NCBI GenBank assembly: GCA_963556195.1
Contig: OY744523.1
Location: 75,491,945 to 75,555,944, forward strand
Length of the DNA stretch: 64,000 nucleotides
DNA from: Sepiola atlantica
Taxonomy: Eukaryota; Mollusca; Cephalopoda; Sepiida; Sepiolidae
Direction of reading: 5' to 3'
The first letter of the stretch is position 1, and every line of letters starts with the position of its first letter. The notes below the pieces were generated by a model. It was not told the DNA's origin. It ran no database searches and saw only the letters and a list, made by a program, of their open reading frames with translations. A program made the position numbers and the translations under genes. Shown in pieces: positions 13,331 to 25,060 of the stretch.

Positions 13331-14760
13331 GTGCGAGTAATATGTAGGGGTCGCAATATAGGTTTTAATGTTAGATTTTCAAATTAGGTGGAAGTAATAG
13401 TGTGTATGTTGCGGTGATTTTCGATGCGTTGGATCCTTTATTTTTAGTGTCTCATCATACTTGGGAGGGGGAAATGCAACTCTACTTTATATAGAAGAAA
13501 ACTAATGCTGCGAAAATACAAGAATTATGTTTTTAAACAAATACGTTTATGAATATTTTAATTTAATATTTTATGTAAGTGACTAATAGGCTTTAAATAT
13601 TTTCATCAAACCTGATCCAATGAAACATGTCGTAAGCTAAGAAATAAGCTTATAACACTAGCATATTTACTAATTTAGAAAGTGTTTTTCTTCAGATTTC
13701 ATACGTAATACTAAATTAATTTTTACTCGAATACGCTCAGCATGTTATAATGCTTTTTCGAACAAACTAATCTGTCACCTAATCTACACGTTTGACAAGT
13801 GTTTACTATTACACCCATCGTAGTTGTGGAGCTTACAATAAAATAAAACGCGGAAACTATTGCGTAGTTTACCGTACAAAAAAATAATAGTGTAACAACT
13901 ATTGAGGGGAATTTTATTACTTCTGGAATTTTAGTTTTATTTCTGCTTTAAAAAATAATTAACACATGTAAATAAATACAAATGGAATATGAACTTTTTT
14001 TCTTTTTCGCTTTCTTAAGCGGTAAACTAACTTACAATCTTAATATTTCTCAGAGTTCTGGTCACTTAGATATACTGTAAGAATATATAACCTAACCTTA
14101 ATCCCTAAAGTAACTTTAATCAAACCAAACCATAGACTAAGTCTAGCCTAAATTCATTAACATGTGTAAATAAATACAAATGGAATAGGAGCTTTTACTT
14201 TTTCTCTTTCTTAAGCAGTCAACAAACTAACAATATTAATATTTTTCGGGGGGCTCCTAGATAGACTAGGTATATCTAACGTAATCTTAATCCCCAAACT
14301 AACCCTAAACTAATCCTAGCGTGACCCTAAAAAGAAGTAGTAAGAAGCGATTTAGCCGAAAGTATTTTTTTGAATTCAGAAATTTGTTTGACACTATTAA
14401 CGAAATATATTTACACGTCTATGTTTACAGCTAAATGGGCAGGAAGTGATGCTCATTTTACATTATTAGAAAATGATCCCCACTAAAAATCTAAAATATT
14501 TAATTTTTGTTTATTCATCCTTTTCTGCGGATGTTTTTTTTCAGGCTGTGTACATGTAATCGGCTCAAAATATCGATGTGATAGTAAAAATTAATTCAAT
14601 TTTTGAATTGAATGAATAAAGTAATTAATTTAACTCATCCATTACACAGGGTGTTTACTGATTACACCTGCACTACACATCCGACGCTTATCGTATCTTC
14701 TATTTTCTAATATTCTTACACATAAAGTAAAGTGAATTTTCTCTGGTTTCAGTACGGACC
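13331..14760. repeat. Unassigned AT-rich sequence with a 195-bp direct duplication
   Basis: No gene is recognised. 13964-14115 and 14158-14310 are direct copies: both contain TGTAAATAAATACAAATGG, CTTTCTTAAGC, AATATTTxTC and a CCTAA-rich tail (TAATCCC(T/C)AAA). The rest is featureless. Confidence 0.55.
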
Positions 14761-16015
14761 ATGAAAGCATTCTGCCATCATATCAATTGCATTCAATTGT
14801 CATATTTGTGGAAGTACATTATCACTGTAAGATTATTTACAAACATGCGTGTGCATCTTAATAATGACCCAATTGCTTGTGAGTTTTCCTCTCTTTTTCT
14901 AAAAATAAGTGATCGCAATATTGCAACTGCCAACCACGGAAAGAGTGTTATTACTTTAAGTATTGGATCAATTGTTTCATCACTCAGAGAACTTAATCAC
15001 AAATTTTACCCACATATAGCCTGAAACTATCTGCATGGATTTGCCCAATGACGTAATCTTGACGCTTTAATGGAACAAGACTGTGTGTTTAACGAATGAA
15101 ACCTCATATCATAGAATCTGTCATACGAACTGGTATGGTAAATGACGAACTGACATTCCTTTCCATAATACCATTATTCCGTCAGATCCTGCAATTTAAT
15201 TTAAATAGCTTAATTTCCAAGTTAAATTGTGTTTTGCCATGACAATTAACAAGTCCCTAAAACAATCCCTGCCAGTGGTAAGTATCAACTTGACTACACC
15301 TTTCTTTAGCCATGTGCAGATTGATGTAGGATGTTCAAGAATAGACTCCTCACAATGTCAATGCATATTGTAACCAGAAGGTAAAACATCGAATGGCTAT
15401 GTATGAATAACTTTTACATTTGCAAAGAGGAGACCTGTTGGAAACTAGGTATCTAGAGGGACAATGGTTTTGACTGCTCAACAACTAAAACTCACCAAAT
15501 GATTTTGCATTCAATTGTATATAAAATGTCGTAACTCTATGTACAAGGGTTTGTCGGTACAACCTGAAATGATAATACTTCACCCTAAACTAAACCCTGA
15601 CCAAATATTCAAAATAACATAGTATTCGAAGTCAAAATAAGATCCCCTTGATACAGCTATACACAGGCTCATACGAGGAATTGTGCAGATTCTCTTAGTG
15701 ATGTTACCTCAAGTAACACCACTTACCTGGATATTCCACCAGACAAGATACATTATTGTCCTGGAATCCGGTAAGACCAAGAGAGCACAAGAAGTATATA
15801 CTACAACACAGTTAACTGGTAAAGTGGTGAGAAGAACATTAATGTTCTAAACTTGTTTACTAACTCAACGTTTGAGAGATAAAAGAGAATAGAATATTTG
15901 AATATCTATGTATCTCATATCTCCCTTGGAACAGAGCCCCTTTATTTCTGAGATATTCGAGTAAAGTAAAATGAAACAAAAAATGATATATTTTATGTAA
16001 TTTATAAGTGTATTC

Positions 16016-16018
<3 letters not shown>
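14761..16018. other. Unassigned sequence with one possible exon and a hairpin
   Basis: An 87-codon open frame (14761-15024, plus) follows a splice-acceptor-like TCTCTGGTTTCAG ten bases before its ATG. It has no recognisable domain and I would not call it a gene without transcripts. At 15722-15774 an imperfect hairpin (CTTACC..GGTAAG outer stem, GACAA..TTGTC inner stem, 9-base loop) is visible, with no sign of its role. Confidence 0.25.

Positions 16019-16099
<81 letters not shown>
16019..16099. repeat. (TA)n(TG)n compound microsatellite
   Basis: TA run of about 66 bases changing into TG repeats; minus-strand poly-YI open frames here are artefacts. Confidence 0.95.
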
Positions 16100-17830
16100 A
16101 AGGGTGTGTGGGTGGGTGGGTATGCGTGTGTAGTAAGGCAGCACGTCATTATTTAAGCAAGCGTTGTTGAATGACACGAAAGGAGTTTTAGCGTTTGTTG
16201 ATTTTAAGCGATATTCTCGATGCGCGGAGCAAGCTTTCTGCTATCCGATGGTAGCGAGTATTATATGGTTCCAAGTATTATTGATTCTGCCATCACTCGA
16301 GCGCTTTAGACCTTACTGGTCGTCATCACGGATTCTTTTTATTTTTCATGTTTAAAGAGACTAGAGTTATTGCGTTGTTTTTAATAATTTTCTTGGGATT
16401 TTTGTGGAAGAAGAGGGAAAGAAAACTGAGAGGATGTGGTGGAGTCTATTTTTTATTTTTCTATTTGTGTATTTATCACTTTTGTTTAGTTGCATCATTT
16501 TATTTTTTATATTTTATTGTATTTTTGATTTGTGTAGTTATTGTATATTTATTTATCTATTATTTTTAACGATGAAATACGTTTAATATGCAAGTACCAG
16601 TATTACAACCTATTTTGTTTATATTGGGTATATATTAAAAAGAAACAACCTAATATAAACAATATAGCTTTTTTTACTGGTACTAACATGTTAAACGTAT
16701 TCCATAATTGTCTATTATATAAATGTATATACATATAATTAGTTGTTTATCAACAATTTTCCTGACAATAGTTATTCTCTAGAGGTACCAATGCAGTGAT
16801 CCATTGTCTCATTTATACACATACGGTAAAATGTATTGCACATTTCACCAGTAAATAATTCAAATATAAGTTGTATATGTAATTACTTTTATGCATCAGT
16901 AATCATCATACACCCATGTAAAATTTATCTTTTCAAATTTCAATTGATCAAAAACACATTTTTATATTGTATGTGTGTAATACCGTTTATTCGTGTTATG
17001 TCAATACTGAATTGTAAAACAAATGAAATACTCTCAACTGCTGTTATCATTGAGGACACGTGGACACTAATATTATATATAATACCAATGGAAGATTTGA
17101 TTTCTTTTCATCGTCTTATTTCTGACCCAAAACTTCATTATGTCAGGAGTATCTGCATGTCAATACAAATTAATATGCATTCTGAAACATGAAATACAAA
17201 AATACATTTCAGGTCGTCTAAAAAGAATTATAACAGGCCACATGAAAATTGGCTGAGATTTCATTTCACAAGTAAAGTGGAAAAAAGATTGTGATTCTAT
17301 TAAGGCCTTTTTCTACCGCTCAGAGTATTGCAGTAGTAATGTTAGCGCAAAAATCCATATTACGAAGAGTCACGTGATCGCCACTTTACCATCACGAAAA
17401 TAAAACTAGTTTTGGCTCGTCACTAATGCCCATTTGCTTTCAGAATCCAATCTCAGACTATCAGCCGTTTTAACGCTTCTATGACTCCATCTCACAGCCC
17501 ATCAACTCCCGTGTTTCCTCAATAAAATAGTGTCTTCCTTAGCACGAACTGACAACAGGACACAAGTATTCGACATATGTGCTGTACACAATGAACCATT
17601 AAGCGAAAGAGTAATACACACGCGAACGTGTTCATAAGGCTTGATGGAGATTGCAAATAGAGACAAAATGAATGAGTGAAGAATGTCTTCTGTCGTAGAT
17701 TGCGCCCCGCAGGCAATTATCAAAGCCATTCTTTAAGATATGCTACGTCGAAAGAGGAAGAATAGAAATGGATTCCTTTTGCTGTAATGAAGTTCAGAAT
17801 TGTATAACAGGGGGATTAGTTTTCGAGTAA
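16100..17830. other. Unassigned AT-rich sequence
   Basis: Several short open frames (such as 16836-17192 plus, 118 codons) show no domain, no coding-like composition and no convincing start context. Nothing else is supported. Confidence 0.4.
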
Positions 17831-17994
17831 CGGAAAGTATGTGAGAAGAAAATTAAAATTAAAAAAATGGAATCTTTGCGAATTAAAAAAAAGGAAAAAG
17901 AAAAAAGAGTAAATGAAGAAAGAAAATGAAAATACAATGATGCAAAATAAACAGAAGGAAAGAGGAAAAAACTGAGTAGAAAAAAAGAAAACGT

Positions 17995-18074
17995 GGAGGG
18001 AAAATTGGAAAAAACGAACAAAACGAAAGTATTATTATACTTTCGTTTTGTTCGTTTTTTCCAATTTTCCCTCC
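17995..18074. repeat. Perfect inverted repeat, 37-bp arms, 6-base loop
   Basis: 17995-18031 and 18038-18074 are exact reverse complements around TTATTA. The right arm is pyrimidine-rich inside a purine-rich tract, so it is an inverted copy of the left arm. Confidence 0.95.
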
Positions 18075-20506
18075 AAGAATTGGAAGAGAAAAATAAAATA
18101 AAAACAGAAATGTGGAAAAAAGAGATGAAAGAAGGTAAGAAAGAAAAAAATAATTAACAGAGAAAACTAAAAACATTAAAAGGTATTTAAAAGTGTATGC
18201 ATTTTGGAAGAGGGAGGGAGATAATTAAAACATGAAAGTGGAAACACTGATTTTAGACGTCGGAAAGCTATTTTAATTAACAAAATATTACTTGAATTAA
18301 TTTTTGTTGATGAGAAAAAAGTAATAAAATTAGATACAAAGAATCACGACGAAAAAAAAAAAAGAGGAAAACAAGAGAATAGATGGAAGGAGTCTAAAAG
18401 CGGAATACAATTACGGAACAGTAAACTTGTGTAAGAAAGAATAATATAACGAAAACAGTAAAGAAAAACAATGAGATAATAAAAGACAAAGGAAGAAAGA
18501 AAATAATGAATATAGAATGCGACATGAAGGAATTAAATAAAGAATCAATAAGAAAAAATAAAGTAAAACAATGCAATAATTAAAGACAAGGCAAGAAAAA
18601 ATAAAGATTTAATAAGAGATGAAGAAAATAAATAAAGAATGAATAAGAAAAAATATAGAAAAACAATGACAGAATGCAAGACAAGGGAAGAAAAAAAATA
18701 ATAAAGATAGAATTAGAGATGTCGAAAATAAAGAAAGAATGAATAAGAATAAAATAAAGAAAACAATGAAAAAATTAAAGTCAAGGAAAGAATAAGTAAC
18801 GATAGAATAAGAAATGAAGAAAATAAAAAAAGAATGAATAAAAATGTTTAAAACAACAATGAAATAATTAAACACTAGGGAAGAAAAAATTTAAGAACAA
18901 CAATGAAATAATTAGAAATAAGGGAAGAAGAAATTAATTAAAAAAATATGAAATAATTAAAGACAAGTGAAGACGAAAATAATAAAGATAGAATTAGAGA
19001 TGAATAAAATTTTAAAAAAATAATAAATAAAAAACAATTTAAGCAAAACAATGAAAGAATTAAAGACAAGAGAAGAAAACATTTATGAAAAAAATATGAA
19101 ATAATTAAAGACAAGAGAAGAAAAAAATGAAGAAAGTATTAGAGATTAAAAACAATAAATAAGAGAAAAATAAAGAAAAACAATTAAATAATTAAAGACA
19201 AAGAAATAAAAAATAACTATTGAGATGACGAAAATAAATAATGAATGAATGAGAAATAATTAAATAAAAACAATGAAATAATTAAAGACAAGGGTAGAAA
19301 GAAAAAATAAAGATAGAATGAGAGATGAAGAAAATTAAGAAAGATTAGATAAGAAAAATAAAAGATAAACTATGAAATAATTAAAGACAAGGGAGGAAAG
19401 AAATAAAAGATAGAATGAGAGATGAAAAAAATAAATAAAGAATCAATAAAAATATAGAAAAACAATTAAAGAATTAAAGACAAGGACATGAAAGAAAAAC
19501 TAAAGATAGAATGAGAGATGAAGTATATAAAGTAAGAATGAATAAGAGAAAATAAAGAATAACAATAGAATAATTAAAGACAAGGGAAGAAAAAATGAAG
19601 ATAGAATGAGAGATTCAAAAAGAAAATAGTAAATAAGAAAAAGTAAAGTGAAACAATGAAATAATTAAACACAAGGGACGAAAGAAAAAATAAAGATAAA
19701 ATGAGAGATGAGGAAAATAAACAGAGAATAAATAAAAAAAGTAAAGAATCAAATGAGGAAAGATAAAGTAAAAGAAATGAAAACTAAAAAGAAAAGAGCG
19801 AGTAAAAGAAAGAAACAAATAAATAAGAAAAAAATAAAGAAAAAAAATTAAATCATTGAAGACAAGGGAAGAAAAAAATAAAGATAGAATGAGAGATGAA
19901 TACAATAAAGAAAGAATAAATAAGAAAAAATAAAGACAAACAATGAAATAATTAAACACAAGGGAGGAAAGAAAAAAAAAATAGAATTAGAGATGAAAAA
20001 TAAAGAAGAAAAAATAAAGAAAAACAACGAAATCATTAAAGACAAGGGAGAAAATAAGGATAGAATGAGAGATGCATAAAATAAACAAGAATGAATAAGA
20101 GAAAATAAAGAAAAAGAAGGTAAAGATAAAGTACAAGAAATGAAAAATAAAAACGAAGGAGCGAATAAAAGAAAGAATAAAATAATGTAAAAAAGAATTA
20201 AAAACATAGAAAGAAAGATAAACCAAGATAGAATGGAAGATGGTAAAAAAAGATAAAAAAGAGAGAGAAAATTAACAATAAGTGAGGAAATGAATAATAC
20301 AAAATTAAGAAAGTATAACAATTTACGAATGAAAAAATATTAAAGTAAATGAAAGAAATAATTAAAGACTAAGAAAAAACAAAAAGGGAATATAGAATGA
20401 AAAATGAGAAAAAATACAGAATAAACAAAAGAGTTAGCAAAAAAGACAGAATTACAAAAGAAGGTATACAGGAAAAAATAATTAAAGAGAAAGACAAAAA
20501 AGAAAA

Positions 20507-20584
20507 TGAGGAATGACAATGATGAGAAGAATTAAAGATAAAGAATTCTTTATCTTTAATTCTTCTCATCATTGTCATTCCTCA
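20507..20584. repeat. Perfect palindrome, 39-bp arms, no loop
   Basis: 20507-20545 and 20546-20584 are exact reverse complements centred on GAATTC, again inserting a pyrimidine-rich arm in the purine tract. Confidence 0.95.
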
Positions 20585-21345
20585 GACAAAAATAAAGAAA
20601 GAAATAAAACAAAAAAAGAGGAAATAAATATTCAATAAAGAACTAAAGCAAGAAAAATAAAGAATGAAAGCAGTTGAGAATTACAGATAAGAAAAAAAAA
20701 TAAGACAATAAAAGAATTTAAAAAGAATTGAATAACAGATGAGGAAATTAAGACATAATAATTAGAGAAAATAATAAAGAATAAGAATGGCAAGATAGAA
20801 TATGAGAAAAGAATAATAAAAAATGAAAGAAAGGGAAATGAAAGAAAAACGACAAAGAACGAAAATAGAAGATAGAATGAAAGATGAGAAAATAAAAAAC
20901 GAATGAAAAAAAGATATAATTACAGAAAGAGAACGAAAAAGTAAGGAAACAGGTGATGAAGGATTAAAGAATTAGAGAGGAAAATAGAATACGAAAGGAA
21001 ATAATCAAAAGGAATAACAGAAGGTAATAAACAAAGAATAAACACCGACAATACAAAAGAAAAACATAATTGAAGGAAAAGAAAAGGAATTTTAAAAACA
21101 ATAGAAGGAATTACAGAAAAATACTGAAGGATGTATATCAGAAATATGTAAATCAAGATTACGAAAAAATGAAAGAATTACAGATTAATAAATAAAAGAT
21201 AAAAGAAATAATTAAAAAGAAAAACAAAGACAGAAAAAGAAACAAAAATAATTACAGACAAAAAGAGGAAATATAGAATGCAGAAAATAAATAATTATAA
21301 AGAAAGAACGAAAGAATAAAATAAGGAAACAATTAAAGAAAACGA

Positions 21346-22349
21346 TAGAAAGGGAACCATCTTTGCTTTTCTTTATATTCATCTGCATTGCAATCGTAGT
21401 AGACGAGTCATTTTGCCGTCTTCATATGCAGCCTCTTTTCACTTTCTATTCAGCAATATTAACTAGTTAAGGGCGGCTTGGATGCGCCATTGAGAGAATC
21501 AGACGTCAATTCTCTTCCCGGTCACTACAGATCCGCTGTGGGCCGGTATCACCAAAGAAAAGTGAAATCTTCAAAGGAGGGCCCAGATAATGTCCTAATG
21601 AAGTCACTTGTGATGGTTGCATTACGTTCCCACACAGCCACCCGATCAGTCATCATGCAGAGGAGGAACAACGAGACTACGCAGATTATCGCTCAACAGT
21701 GATAATCCTGAGCTTCACAAGACGGATGTTGTAGGGTTCGGTAAAAATAAAACAAGAAAGTAAATAAGGGTGATATAGACGAGGCACGAATCATAATGTC
21801 TGAGGAGGCCTCTGCTGCTTCAGTTAAGGGTTGGAATGGACGTTTGCTCCGTTGTCGGAAGAAAAGGGAGGAGATGAAGAAGAACAGAATGAGTCAGCAA
21901 AGAAGGCAAATCAGAGAAAGGCAAAGATAGAAAAAGAGGAAGAACATGGCTAGTGATTGCATGTGAATCTGAGATATTTCGAAAATAGTAAAAGTGAGAG
22001 GAATTATCTAAAAAGCGGACTAAACCTTACATCTATAAATAAAAGAGGAAAAAGAAAAATGTGTTTTTTTACGAACCAGTGAAGGCATATTTTGCAGAGT
22101 GAATAATTGTATACACCTGCAAAAATAGTATATATGACGTACGAACAGATACTGCACTGATCCGTGTTATTTCAAAGGTTTAATCATCTTAAACTAAGTG
22201 TCATACCAAGACTCGATGGTGTAATCAAGCAGTTGGCGACCTTTTGGAGAGGGTGGGATTGGCTATGAAGTCTCTCGATGAACGTTCATGATATTTTATA
22301 TAATGCAAAAATATTTTTCTGACTAAAACACCCATATTTCATAAATAAC
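21346..22349. other. Unassigned sequence, possibly old repeat remnants
   Basis: 21360-21720 is GC-richer than its surroundings and includes a 74-codon open frame (21478-21702 plus), but no family is recognised. The remainder is AT-rich and empty. Confidence 0.3.
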
Positions 22350-23270
22350 CTAACTGATGTCATTGAGACTGTGATAGGAATATTTGCTGATGACACCACG
22401 CTCTACTCTCGTCATGTGGGCAAACTGACGCGCACATATCTGAGGCAATGGCTGAATCCTTAGAAAATGACCTCAAGTTTATAGTGGATTGGGGTAAAAA
22501 ATGGATGGTAACTTGTAATGCCGCAAAGACATAGCTACTTTCCTTCAATAACTACCAGAAAACTTTTCAACTACCGATGGTCATGGCAAATAGCACCCTG
22601 CCTTAGAGTTAATCATTTAAACTCCTCGGCCTAACTTTCACAGATGAGATGAATTGGAATCAATACATTTAAGTCATTGCTGCAAAGAAGTTGGCTCCTT
22701 CTACAGTGCTATTAACTTCTCACTCCTGACATTATCCTATAGCTCTACACAGCCACCATCCGCCGATACATGGAATATTGTTGCTACATCTGTCCACGAG
22801 TCTCTCCCTCTTAGACAAGGTCCAAAAAAGAGTCGCCAAATTAATAGGCCTCTAACTATCCACCAAGCTCCAGCCTATGTCCTATCGCCGCAATGTTACT
22901 TCCTTGTGCCTGTTTTACAAGTACTTCAATGGATTGTGCTCTGATGAATTTGCTGCTCTGGTGCCCTCGCGACGTAGATTCACTTGGCCACCCCTACAAT
23001 CTGCCAAATCTTATCCCTTCACTGTTGAGATCCCCAGATGCCGAATAGCTTTCTACTCCAAAAGCCTCTTTCCTCGTGCTGCTGGACTCTGGAACTCCCT
23101 CCTTTTCCCTGTTTTCATGACGGTACTAACATGCAAAAAATTAAAACTGATGTAAACAGAATTCTCGCCGCACAGCTCCCAATTTAGGTTGACCCCTCCA
23201 AACTTTCACCCCTTTTCTCAGTAGCCCCTTACGTCTACAGTAGCGGCCTGCCTTGTTTTGGGTGAACTAT
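22350..23270 (+). pseudogene. LINE reverse transcriptase, C-terminal part (decayed)
   Basis: This is the 3' portion of a non-LTR retrotransposon ORF2, the reverse transcriptase that copies the element into the genome. At about 22371 the plus strand reads GIFADDTTLYSRH, containing the ADD catalytic box. Then, across frame changes, come ENDLKFIVDWGKKW, LLGLTF, LDKVQKRVAKLIG and, in the longest clean piece (22877-23155), RRNVTSLCLFYKYFNGLCSD, PFTVEIPRCR, and AAGLWNSLLFP. That tail recurs in LINEs of many marine invertebrates; I cannot place the clade. Stops and shifts (for example after CNAAKT near 22530) make it dead, and everything before the ADD box is missing. A second copy lies at 40085-40615. 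Confidence 0.8.
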
Positions 23271-24940
23271 GTTAAAAGAATATATATCCGAAAAGCTATA
23301 TCTTTTGTAGGTTTAAAAACATTACGAGTTTAATCCGATTTTATTTTCTTAAATTCCTTTTTACTACAAAAATACCAGAAAATCAACTACTAAAAATACT
23401 AATTAGATAGTAAAAGTCCAGCTGTCAGGCCGGGCGAAAAACAGTGGGGAGCCGGATGTTGCTCGCGGGCCAGAGGGTGCTGACTTCTGGTTTAATATAT
23501 CCAGCTTATTCACGCATGGTTGAGAATGAGGAACGCATACGTTCTTAGAGGTGTTAGAGCAAGCTAGCCTTTTACTGTAACTACCACTTTCAATCGGGTG
23601 CACCTTTCAATCACAAACTATAAAGATATCTACGTGTTGACCTAGCTCAATGTAAGTTTTCTTCATTGATAAGAGTAGAATCGGGTATTTAATGTAACAC
23701 GAATGATTAAACTAAAAATGTTTGTTTGAGAAATGTATTTAGAATATCATTATTAAAACATGTATACTTTACTTATGTGCTTAATAAGTAAATTGTGCCA
23801 GTTTTAACATTAAGCAATGCATCTAACATTGCCAATATTAGATCTCATTTAGGGGTGAAGTTTCTAGTTTAAAATTGTCACATCTAGAATAGAATGTTGT
23901 ATAGCATGTCCATACATGAGACCGTTACCAAGTAAAATGTTGATATAAAATATACTCATTATCTTTATGTAAGCATTCATCTAATTTTGGGAGAATGTGA
24001 AGAATTGCGGACAAACATTTTGGAAGCTGGTAGGAAGCCTTCTAAATCACTTTACAAGCTCTATTGTCTGTTTTTTCTGCAATTGTATGATTGTGAAAAA
24101 ACAATTATCAGTTTTTCTGTTTAGGCTCGAAAATATTTATTAATCATTTCAAAAACATATGAATGTTTTTAAATGAATAATATAGAATGTCAAATATTTT
24201 TGTTGTGTTACCATATAAAATATGTTTTTGCTTAAACTTTGACGACTCTAAATAAAAAAAACACTCCTAACATATACACTTTAATCCTATGCTGGATATG
24301 TGGGATGATAAATAATAATACGAATCTAAAAATTCATACGAATCGGCGATTTTTTTAGGGGAGTAAAATGAGCAAATAAGAAGAACAGTAAGAAATAAAA
24401 AGAGCGTCTGCCAAAAATATGAAAACTAAGAGTCGAAATCGCAAGAAAAGGATTACAGTAAATGAACCATATGAAGATGGAATGAATAAGCATAAGTAAA
24501 AGCATTATAAATAATACCTGGGAAGAAAAAAGAATGCTGAATGTGAGCTTGAATTGAATTTTGTGAAAGCTGAGTAGGACTAGTAAGGACTACGACAATC
24601 TATAGGGTTATCTAAAAAGCGAAGATATTGATAGGTCAGAACGTTTTAACATAAGAGTTAAGTCAGCAAAGTGGCGGAATAACGATATTAAGTTAAACTA
24701 AGTGATATGTGACATGATTATATACAAAGTGGGCGTAAGAATAAGAACAAAGTGTTCAAATTTACACGTTAGACGACTAATTTTGTGAACGAGGCAAGGT
24801 CAGTCTTCAATATACGTATGTTAATCAGAAAGAGAGAGGGAGAGGAGAGGAAAAGAGGGATCATGGATATGTAAGTTTTCTTATGTTTTTCAAGTGGTCA
24901 TACAATCTGCCTATTTAAAATGAAAGCATATAGGCTTTTG
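23271..24940. other. Unassigned AT-rich sequence with a possible hAT remnant
   Basis: At 23418-23492 a GC-rich stretch reads on the minus strand as AGTCAGCACCCTCTGGCCCG followed by GCGAGCAAC, reminiscent of hAT (Charlie-type) terminal sequence. I found no partner end, so the assignment is weak. The rest shows nothing. Confidence 0.25.
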
Positions 24941-24945
24941 ATATA

Positions 24946-25060
24946 TCTATCTATATATAAAGTTTTGTATGTGTATATGTTTGTATAGTTGTATGTACAG
25001 AATTCACTCCGAAACTAATTAACTGGTCATTATGTATTTTGGAATATTCGTGCTAAGCGT
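24946..25060 (+). mobile_element. Helitron-like 5' terminus (weak)
   Basis: TCTATATATAAAGTTTTG, a GTATGTGTATATGTTTGTA stretch and CACTCCGAAACTAATTAACT follow the same order as the 49234 terminus (TC, TATATAAAG, TGT-rich repeat, CTCAAAAACTAC). No matching 3' hairpin end was found downstream, so the element is truncated or unrecognised. Confidence 0.3.

Larger units (their letters stand above)
17830..21345. repeat. A-rich purine tract with degenerate ~95-105 bp tandem repeat
   Basis: The plus strand is almost entirely A and G with some T for 3.5 kb. From about 18430 to 20060 a degenerate unit repeats about every 95-105 bases: AAAGACAAGGGAAG, then AAAGATAGAATGAGAGATGA, AATAAAGAATGAATAAG and AACAATGAAATAATT. 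About 18 anchors of the ATTAAAGACAAGG type can be followed. Outside that core the same vocabulary continues, more scrambled. Hydrophobic minus-strand open frames (F/S/L-rich, up to 157 codons) result from this composition. Confidence 0.8.

Noticed and set aside
15722..15774. Possible microRNA-like hairpin
   Set aside because: The stem is interrupted by several bulges and nothing else supports a microRNA; recorded only as a hairpin.
17794..21156. Many long hydrophobic minus-strand frames (up to 157 codons)
   Set aside because: Phe/Ser/Leu-only composition from the A-rich plus strand; no domains; frames wander with the degenerate repeat.
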